Origin: Thermovibrio guaymasensis
Lineage (GTDB): Bacteria > Aquificota > Aquificia > Desulfurobacteriales > Desulfurobacteriaceae
Assembly (NCBI RefSeq): GCF_003633715.1
Contig: NZ_RBIE01000001.1
Coordinates: 310,001-374,000 of the forward strand
DNA length: 64,000 nt
Direction: 5' to 3'
Position 1 is the stretch's first letter. Every line of letters begins with the position of its first letter. Both the position numbers and the translations under genes were made by a program. Below are positions 58,812-64,000 of the stretch, piece after piece. Under the pieces are notes generated by a model that saw nothing but the letters and a program-made list of their open reading frames with translations, did not search any database and was not told the DNA's origin.

Positions 58812-60521
58812 TTGGTTAGGGCTGATGAGGTAAAGTTAAAGCAGTTTATAGCTGAAAGGTTAGGTATTCCTCTCCAGCTTTTAAAAGGCGATAACTGGGA
58901 GGAGGAGCTTATAAAGAGGAAGGTAGTCTCTGAAGAGAAGCTCCTCTCCCTCCTTTCTGAGTTCTTCGGAGTTCCCTACGTTGACCTAAGGAAAGTAGAG
59001 ATACCTTCTGACGTAATAAAGATCGTTCCAAGGAGTACAGCTGAAAAGTCCCTGGTGATTCCATTTGAGAAGAAAGGCCCAGTCTTAAGGCTTGCTATGG
59101 CAGATCCTTCAGACGTTCAAACGAGGGAGAGAATCAGGTTTACTACGGGCTTTAAAATTCAGCCTTACGTTGCTCTTCCCTTCAGAATAAAGGAGAAGTT
59201 GGAAGAGGTTTACGGTAAAGCTGAGGAGGAGTTCTTCTCAAAGTTAAAGAGTGAAATCCTAAAAGAGAGTACTTCCTCTAAGGAAGAAGGGGAACTTGAG
59301 GAAATAACAATTTCTTCTCAAGTAATCTCTCTTGATAACTTAAAGAGCCTTGCCAATCAGGCACCCATTGTAAAACTCGTTAATGCCCTGATAATGGAGG
59401 CTTTAAAAAAGGGAGCCTCTGATATTCACATTGAACCTTTTGAAAAGGAGTTAAGGATTCGCTACAGGATAGACGGTGTCCTCCATGAGGTTGGAAAGTA
59501 TCAGCCCAGCATTAAGGATGCTGTTGTTGCCAGGATAAAAGTCTTAAGTGGTCTTGATATAGCTGAAAAGAGGCTTCCTCAGGATGGTAGAATGAAGGCC
59601 AAGTACCAGGGGAGAGAGATAGACTTTAGGGTTTCAACCGTTCCTACAATTTATGGAGAGAAAGTTGTTTTAAGGATTCTTGATAAAGGCTCTCTCAAAC
59701 TTGACCTTTCTGAGCTTGGCCTTGAAGATAGGGAATACGAGCTCCTTAAAAAAGCAATATTTTCTCCTTACGGAATGGTTCTCGTTACAGGTCCTACCGG
59801 TTCAGGTAAGACAACTACCCTTTACTCTTGCCTCTTAACAGTTAATAGGCCTGAAGTGAACATAATGACCGTTGAAGATCCTGTTGAGTATAACCTCTAC
59901 GGGATAAACCAGGTACAGGTTAACCCTGAAATAGGCCTTACTTTTGCAAGGGTCCTGAGGGCCTTCTTAAGGCAGGATCCCGATATTATAATGGTTGGAG
60001 AGATTAGGGATACTGAAACTGCAGAGATTGCAATTGAAGCTGCCCTTACAGGGCACTTGGTTCTATCAACCCTTCATACAAACGATGCTCCGAGTACTGT
60101 AACAAGGCTTGTTGATATGGGGATTGAACCTTTCTTGGTTTCTTCATCTGTAATTTTAGTTATAGCTCAAAGGCTTGCTAGAAGGATATGTCCTTACTGT
60201 AAGGCCCCTTATACTTACCCCGAGGAAGTTTTACTTGAGGTAGGTTTTACTCCAGAGGAGATAGAAAAGTTACAAACTTACAAAGGTATGGGATGTGAAA
60301 AGTGTGACTTTACCGGTTATAAGGGTAGGGTTGCCCTCTATGAGGTTATGGAGGTTGTTCCAGAGATAAGGGATGCAGTAGTAAAGGGTAAAAACGCAGA
60401 TGAGATAAGGAAGATTGCTAAAAAATACGGAATGAGAACCCTTAGGGAAATTGGGAAAATAAAGATAGCAAAGGGAATTACGACTCCTGAGGAAGTTCTT
60501 AGGGTCACTAGGAGCTATTAA
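58812..60521 (+). CDS. pilB: Type IV pilus/type II secretion assembly ATPase (PilB/GspE)
   Basis: 569 residues from TTG 58812 with GGGG 8 bases upstream. An N-terminal MshEN-like domain (about 1-140, ERLGIPLQLLKGDNWEEELI, FFGVPYVDLRKVEIPSDVIKIVPRS) may bind c-di-GMP. The ATPase core has SDIHIEPFEKELRIRYRIDG, Walker A GPTGSGKTTT at residues 327-336, the Asp box TVEDPVEYN, Walker B VGEIRDTETAEIA and the His box STLHTNDAPSTVTRL. Four cysteines (CPYC, CEKC) after residue 455 form the PilB/GspE zinc site. No pilin, PilC or secretin gene is next to it, so the system it serves is elsewhere. Confidence 0.92.
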   Translation: MVRADEVKLKQFIAERLGIPLQLLKGDNWEEELIKRKVVSEEKLLSLLSEFFGVPYVDLRKVEIPSDVIKIVPRSTAEKSLVIPFEKKGPVLRLAMADPSDVQTRERIRFTTGFKIQPYVALPFRIKEKLEEVYGKAEEEFFSKLKSEILKESTSSKEEGELEEITISSQVISLDNLKSLANQAPIVKLVNALIMEALKKGASDIHIEPFEKELRIRYRIDGVLHEVGKYQPSIKDAVVARIKVLSGLDIAEKRLPQDGRMKAKYQGREIDFRVSTVPTIYGEKVVLRILDKGSLKLDLSELGLEDREYELLKKAIFSPYGMVLVTGPTGSGKTTTLYSCLLTVNRPEVNIMTVEDPVEYNLYGINQVQVNPEIGLTFARVLRAFLRQDPDIIMVGEIRDTETAEIAIEAALTGHLVLSTLHTNDAPSTVTRLVDMGIEPFLVSSSVILVIAQRLARRICPYCKAPYTYPEEVLLEVGFTPEEIEKLQTYKGMGCEKCDFTGYKGRVALYEVMEVVPEIRDAVVKGKNADEIRKIAKKYGMRTLREIGKIKIAKGITTPEEVLRVTRSY

Positions 60522-60862
60522 TGAGGGGACTCGTTGGTAAGAGGAAACTCCTAAGGATCTTTATAAGCCTTGAGGATAAGTTTAAGGGAAAACCCCTTTG
60601 GGAGTATATACTTGAACTTGTAAAAAAGGAAGGTCTTGCAGGTGCTACAGTCTTTAAAGCCGCTGCAGGTATAGGGGCCCACTCTGAGCTTAAAACTTTT
60701 AGTGTCTGGAGATTGTCTCAGGACCTTCCAGTCGTTATAGAGATAATAGATAGGGAAGAAAAGGTGAGGGAGCTCTTAAAAGTTCTTGACGAAGTTATAG
60801 AAGAGGGTCTGGTTGTTCTTGAGGATGTTGAGGTTATAACCTACAGGCACAGGGGGAAGTAG
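60521..60862 (+). CDS. DUF190-family PII-like protein
   Basis: 113 residues. LLRIFISLEDKFKGKPLWEYILELVKKEGLAGATVFKAAAGIGAHS and the later LPVVIEIIDREEKVRELLKVLDEVIEEGLVVLEDVEVI match DUF190, a ferredoxin-like fold related to PII signal proteins. The family often lies beside the fluoride channel CrcB; no crcB is here. It overlaps pilB by 1 base and aroD by 1 base. A nucleotide-sensing role is possible by analogy but is not shown. Confidence 0.85.
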   Translation: MRGLVGKRKLLRIFISLEDKFKGKPLWEYILELVKKEGLAGATVFKAAAGIGAHSELKTFSVWRLSQDLPVVIEIIDREEKVRELLKVLDEVIEEGLVVLEDVEVITYRHRGK

Positions 60863-61602
60863 TGCAGATTGGGACTGTAGAGCTTGGAAATAGGCCTGCT
60901 GTTATCCTCGTTCCTAACTGGAATAACCTAGAGAAGGAGCTTGAGAGAGCAAGGGATTTGAGAATTGACTTAGTTGAGGCAAGGGTTGACTTAATGGAGA
61001 GGGAAAATATAAAGGAAAACCTTGACCTTATAGCCGATTACGGGTTCTACTCTGTTTTAACCATTAGACCTACTTGGGAGGGAGGAAGTTATAAAAGTTC
61101 TGAAGGGGAGAGGTTGGCGCTTTTTGAAGAACTTATTCCTCACCCAGCTGTAGGTTGTGTTGACGTTGAGTTAAGGGCAGAGATACTACCTGATGTAAGG
61201 GAAATTGTTAGAAGTGAAGGGAAGAAGCTTATAGTTTCCTACCACGACTTTAGGAGGACTCCTGATAGGGAGGAAATAGAAGGGGTTTTTAACGGGGCAG
61301 TTAGTAAGGGAGCCGATATTGTAAAGCTTGCCTTTATGGGGAACAGCCGTAGTGATGCTGCAAGAGTTTGTTCGGTAATGGCTGACTTTTCCCACCCAAA
61401 AATCTTCATGGTAATGGGTGAGTACGGCAAATTTACAAGGGTTGTTGGCTTTTCCTTCGGATCCCTTTTAACCTACACTTTCTTTGGAGAACCGGTTGCT
61501 CCCGGTCAGATTGAGGCTGAGACTTTGATAGAGCTCCTTATCCAGTTCTATCCTGAGTACAGGAGAGAGAGGGAGAAGTTTTTAAAGGGAGCTCTCCTTT
61601 AG
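60862..61602 (+). CDS. aroD: Type I 3-dehydroquinate dehydratase
   Basis: 246 residues from GTG 60862. TIM barrel; third step of the shikimate pathway. Seen: DLVEARVDLME (substrate-binding Glu), VLTIRPTWEGGSYKSSEGERLALFEEL, LIVSYHDFRRTP with the catalytic His and VKLAFMGNSRSDAARV with the Schiff-base Lys. The end FGEPVAPGQIEAETLIELL also fits the type I family. It overlaps the DUF190 gene by 1 base; the heme genes follow after a likely promoter. Confidence 0.94.
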   Translation: MQIGTVELGNRPAVILVPNWNNLEKELERARDLRIDLVEARVDLMERENIKENLDLIADYGFYSVLTIRPTWEGGSYKSSEGERLALFEELIPHPAVGCVDVELRAEILPDVREIVRSEGKKLIVSYHDFRRTPDREEIEGVFNGAVSKGADIVKLAFMGNSRSDAARVCSVMADFSHPKIFMVMGEYGKFTRVVGFSFGSLLTYTFFGEPVAPGQIEAETLIELLIQFYPEYRREREKFLKGALL

Positions 61603-61608
61603 TATAAT
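61603..61608 (+). promoter_or_regulatory. -10 box directly before the CcsA/HemX gene
   Basis: TATAAT ends 8 bases before the ATG at 61617, and no ribosome site lies between (CCCAAACT). If used, the transcript would start at or next to the ATG. The -35 region is weak (TTTAAA). Confidence 0.4.
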
Positions 61609-61616
61609 CCCAAACT

Positions 61617-62435
61617 ATGGAACCGAAAGCTTTTATCTACACTTCAGCGGTCCTCTATGGAGTATCTGCTTTTCACTACCTCCTCTATCTTCTATTTAGG
61701 AAGGAGAAACTTGCAGTTGTCGGCCTCTATTCTGCCCGTTTTGGTTTCCTTACAAACCTCTTTGGTCTCCTCTTAGAAGTTTTTAATGGAGGAACTGTAA
61801 CTCTTTTTACTCCTAAAGGAGCCTTCCTAATCTTTTCACTTACCCTAGTTAGCGTTTTCCTCTATTTCTCAACTAAGCATAAGCTCTCGCTTTCAGGTGC
61901 ATTTTTGATGCCCTGGGCCACTCTCTTTTCAATTCTCTCTTGCGTCTCCTCTGGAGCTCCAAAGACAGAACTTCCAGTAGGTATAGTAGGAGTTGTTCAC
62001 ATAGTCTCAGCCTTTTTCGGCTACAGTGCTTTTATGTTTTCGGCCATTCTCTCTGTTATATATCTAATCTTTGAGAGGCACTTAAAGAGGAAGAAGTTCT
62101 CTATTTTCTTCTTTAAGCTTCCTTCTTTAACAAAACTTGAAAGTATTATCTACACCTCAATAACCGTCGGGTTTGTATTTATAACTATTTCCATGTTCGT
62201 TGGAGCCGTTTGGAGTGAGGAGCTCTTTGGAACTTACTGGAGCTGGCACCCTAAACAGGTTGCAACTCTCATTTCCTGGTTTACTTACGCCGGAATAATC
62301 CACCTTTACCTCTATGGAAACTGGAAGGGAAAAAGAATTTGTTATTTAAGCATTTTAGGATTTTCTATAATACTTCTAAACTTTCTGGGGGTGAATCTCC
62401 TTTCAAAGAAGGACGTTCACTCTTTTAAGGGGTAG
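61617..62435 (+). CDS. CcsA/HemX-type cytochrome c assembly membrane protein
   Basis: 272 residues with about eight membrane helices. The segment FGTYWSWHPKQVATLISWFTYAGIIHLYLYG near residue 205 is the tryptophan-rich W-x-W-x-P-K-x motif of the CcmC/CcsA/HemX family that handles heme. HVVSAFFGYSAFMFSAILSVIYL with a His may be a heme ligand helix. Because hemA follows after 2 bases, this is the HemX type known in Bacillus and in Aquificota, where it sits before hemA; a role in cytochrome c maturation is also possible. The absence of a ribosome site and the -10 box so close to the ATG suggest leaderless translation. Confidence 0.8.
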   Translation: MEPKAFIYTSAVLYGVSAFHYLLYLLFRKEKLAVVGLYSARFGFLTNLFGLLLEVFNGGTVTLFTPKGAFLIFSLTLVSVFLYFSTKHKLSLSGAFLMPWATLFSILSCVSSGAPKTELPVGIVGVVHIVSAFFGYSAFMFSAILSVIYLIFERHLKRKKFSIFFFKLPSLTKLESIIYTSITVGFVFITISMFVGAVWSEELFGTYWSWHPKQVATLISWFTYAGIIHLYLYGNWKGKRICYLSILGFSIILLNFLGVNLLSKKDVHSFKG

Positions 62436-62437
62436 AG

Positions 62438-63709
62438 ATGGGAGATTTAAAGCTCTGCTGTTTGGGTCTCAGCCATAAAACGGCTCCTGTATCTGTAAGG
62501 GAGAAGTTCGCCTTTAAGGGGGAAGGTTTAGAAGAGGCCCTTTTGAAACTCAACTCAATGGAGGGAGTTGACGAGTGTATGATCCTCTCAACCTGTAACA
62601 GGGTTGAGATCTACTTTACTTCAAGGAGCGCCAATCCTTTCAAGGATCCCATTTCCTTCCTTCAGGAGGTAAAGGGAGCAACCCTTGATGAGCTTAACTC
62701 CTTCTTCTACAGGAAGGTTGATAGAGATGCTGTTCGCCACGGCTTTTACGTTGCTTCAAGCCTTGATTCCCTCGTTGTTGGGGAGCCTCAGATAGTGGGC
62801 CAGTTTAAGGATGCCTTTTTTACCGCTAAGGAGCTTGGAACTGTTGGAACCGTCCTGTGTCGCTTCTGTGAGACCGCCCTAAAGGTATCCAAGAGGGTAA
62901 GGACAGAGACAGGAATTTCAAAGAACGCTGTTTCAATAAGCTTTGCTGCAGTTGAGCTTGCAAAGAAGATATTTGGCGATTTAAGGGGCACAAAGGTTGC
63001 AATTGTTGGCGCTGGAGAGATGGCTGAGCTTGCAGTTAAGCACCTTATTACAAACGGAGCTAGCGACGTCTTTGTTGTAAATAGGACCCTTGAGAGGGCA
63101 AGGGCCCTTGCTGAAGAGTTTGGGGGGAAACCTTATCCCCTTACTGAACTCGCTAGCGTCTTAAAGCTTTCAGATATAGTAATAAGTTCAACTGGAGCTC
63201 CCGGCTACGTTATTACGAAGGACTTAGTTGAGGGAGCTCTAAAGAGTAGGGGAGGAAGACCTATTTTCCTCATAGATATTGCTGTTCCAAGGGACATAGA
63301 GCCTGAAGTAGATTCCCTTGACGGAGTTTACCTCTACGACATAGACGACCTTCAGCAGGTAGTTGAAGCCAACATTAAGGAGAGGTTGAGGGAAGCTGAG
63401 GTAGCAAAAGAAATTATTGAGGACTACGTTGAGCGTTTCATAAAGTGGATGAGGGAGTTAGAAATTGCTCCCCTTATCGCCGAACTTAAGCAGAAGGCCG
63501 AGGAGATAAGGAGGGAGGTTCTTGAGAAGCGCCTTCATAAGCTCAACTTAACTCCTGAGCAGGAGGCTGAGGTAGAGAACATAACTAGGATAATAATTAA
63601 CAAGCTCCTCCATCAGCCAATTACCAGCGTTAAGAAGAAGGCAGTAGAGGAGAGCCAAAATCAGGTTGTTCAAATCTTCAGGGAAATTTTCGGTCTTGGG
63701 AAGGAGTAA
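62438..63709 (+). CDS. hemA: Glutamyl-tRNA reductase
   Basis: 423 residues. First committed step of C5 heme synthesis, reducing Glu-tRNA to glutamate 1-semialdehyde. Seen: LGLSHKTAPVSVREKFAF, the nucleophile Cys53 in STCNRVEIY, SLDSLVVGEPQIVGQFKDAF, the NADPH-binding VAIVGAGEMAELAVKHL (about residue 187-205) and the C-terminal dimerisation helices. It follows the HemX-type gene and precedes hemC by 3 bases. Confidence 0.97.
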   Translation: MGDLKLCCLGLSHKTAPVSVREKFAFKGEGLEEALLKLNSMEGVDECMILSTCNRVEIYFTSRSANPFKDPISFLQEVKGATLDELNSFFYRKVDRDAVRHGFYVASSLDSLVVGEPQIVGQFKDAFFTAKELGTVGTVLCRFCETALKVSKRVRTETGISKNAVSISFAAVELAKKIFGDLRGTKVAIVGAGEMAELAVKHLITNGASDVFVVNRTLERARALAEEFGGKPYPLTELASVLKLSDIVISSTGAPGYVITKDLVEGALKSRGGRPIFLIDIAVPRDIEPEVDSLDGVYLYDIDDLQQVVEANIKERLREAEVAKEIIEDYVERFIKWMRELEIAPLIAELKQKAEEIRREVLEKRLHKLNLTPEQEAEVENITRIIINKLLHQPITSVKKKAVEESQNQVVQIFREIFGLGKE

Positions 63710-63712
63710 AGA

Positions 63713-64000
63713 ATGAAAATAAGAATCGGAACTAGAAAGAGTAAACTAGCCCTTTGGCAGTCTGAGTGGGTTAAGGCCCAGATAGAGAAGAAGTTTCCCG
63801 ACGTTGAAGTTGATCTGGTAAAGATAACCACCAAGGGAGACAAGATTTTAGACGTTCCACTTGCAAAAATCGGAGATAAGGGCCTCTTTACTAAAGAGAT
63901 TGAAGAGGCAATGCTAAGGGGAGAAGTTGATATAGCAGTTCACAGCTTAAAGGACGTTCCGAGTAAACTTCCCGAAGGTTTGAAGTTGATAGCCTATTCG
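63713..64000 (+). CDS. hemC: Hydroxymethylbilane synthase, N-terminal part
   Basis: Begins at ATG 63713 with AAGGAG upstream and runs off the window after 96 residues. The start [20 protein letters not shown] is the HemC signature, followed by [28 protein letters not shown] and [13 protein letters not shown]. It joins four porphobilinogen units into hydroxymethylbilane. The dipyrromethane-binding Cys lies beyond the window end. It is the third gene of the hemX-hemA-hemC run. Confidence 0.96.
   Translation, partial: MKIRIGTRKSKLALWQSEWVKAQIEKKFPDVEVDLVKITTKGDKILDVPLAKIGDKGLFTKEIEEAMLRGEVDIAVHSLKDVPSKLPEGLKLIAYS

Overview
The window reads as a chromosomal segment of a thermophilic, Gram-negative chemolithotroph, most likely a member of the Aquificota close to Desulfurobacteriaceae (Desulfurobacterium/Thermovibrio type). 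This rests on Lys/Glu/Arg-rich proteins, AGG/AGA arginine codons, a full lipid A-Kdo-heptose outer-membrane gene set, and a very compact layout with 4-50 bp gene overlaps and frequent TTG/GTG starts. The taxon is inferred from gene content and protein style, not from a search. There is no intergenic stretch above 300 bases, and I saw no insertion sequence, prophage, CRISPR array or origin.

Layout. 1-2825 (+): the end of a FadL-type outer-membrane transporter and a VolA/Pla-1-type surface lipase lipoprotein, a lipid-scavenging pair. 2811-8644 (-): uvrB, argD, a HIRAN-domain protein and an oligopeptide-type ABC ATPase in one tight operon. 8715-12703 (+): a long TPR protein, a doubled DUF507 protein, an FtsB/DivIC-like protein and an unknown. 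12700-23131: an LPS/polysaccharide region in four strand blocks (UDP-sugar dehydrogenase, three GT4 enzymes, a collapsed ArnT/PMT-like gene, a WaaP-like kinase, a GT9 heptosyltransferase, MsbA, a polysaccharide deacetylase, an O-antigen ligase). 23100-24159 (-): rpsT, tRNA-Val(GAC), thiE. 24287-33339 (+): an outer-membrane protein, a DapC-type aminotransferase, a lone ExbD/TolR, tsaE, eno, a multi-cysteine protein with a gate-type membrane protein, then a small TOPRIM protein, RNase R and an HDAC-family amidohydrolase. 33317-35626 (-): a Cache-GGDEF-EAL protein with a degenerate GGDEF motif.

35677-48762 (+) is a long run of touching or overlapping genes: a TPR membrane protein, upp, hisS, dxr, cobO, a 51-residue lipoprotein, queE, waaA, lpxK, lpxL, an 88-residue protein with an ArsA/Get3-like ATPase, mtaB, an aminotransferase, and a K+ channel with a small membrane protein. 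It joins lipid A assembly to tRNA modification, isoprenoid and cofactor genes. 48798-54188 (+): hemB, rpsU, yqeY, mutS2 (with a stem-loop around its start codon) and a U32 peptidase. 54185-58060 (-): a zinc-ribbon/Gly-Arg-Trp protein, an MFS transporter, aroA and a Tat-type amidase. 58156-64000 (+): an HTH regulator, a PilB/GspE ATPase, DUF190, aroD, a CcsA/HemX protein, hemA and the start of hemC.

Most genes are housekeeping. The strongest leads are: the ArsA-like ATPase with its small partner inside the lipid A operon; the HIRAN protein in the uvrB operon; the TOPRIM/RNase R/HDAC overlap; the mutS2 leader stem-loop; promoters placed so that transcripts would be leaderless; and a marked excess of the palindrome GAGCTC in all three codon phases.
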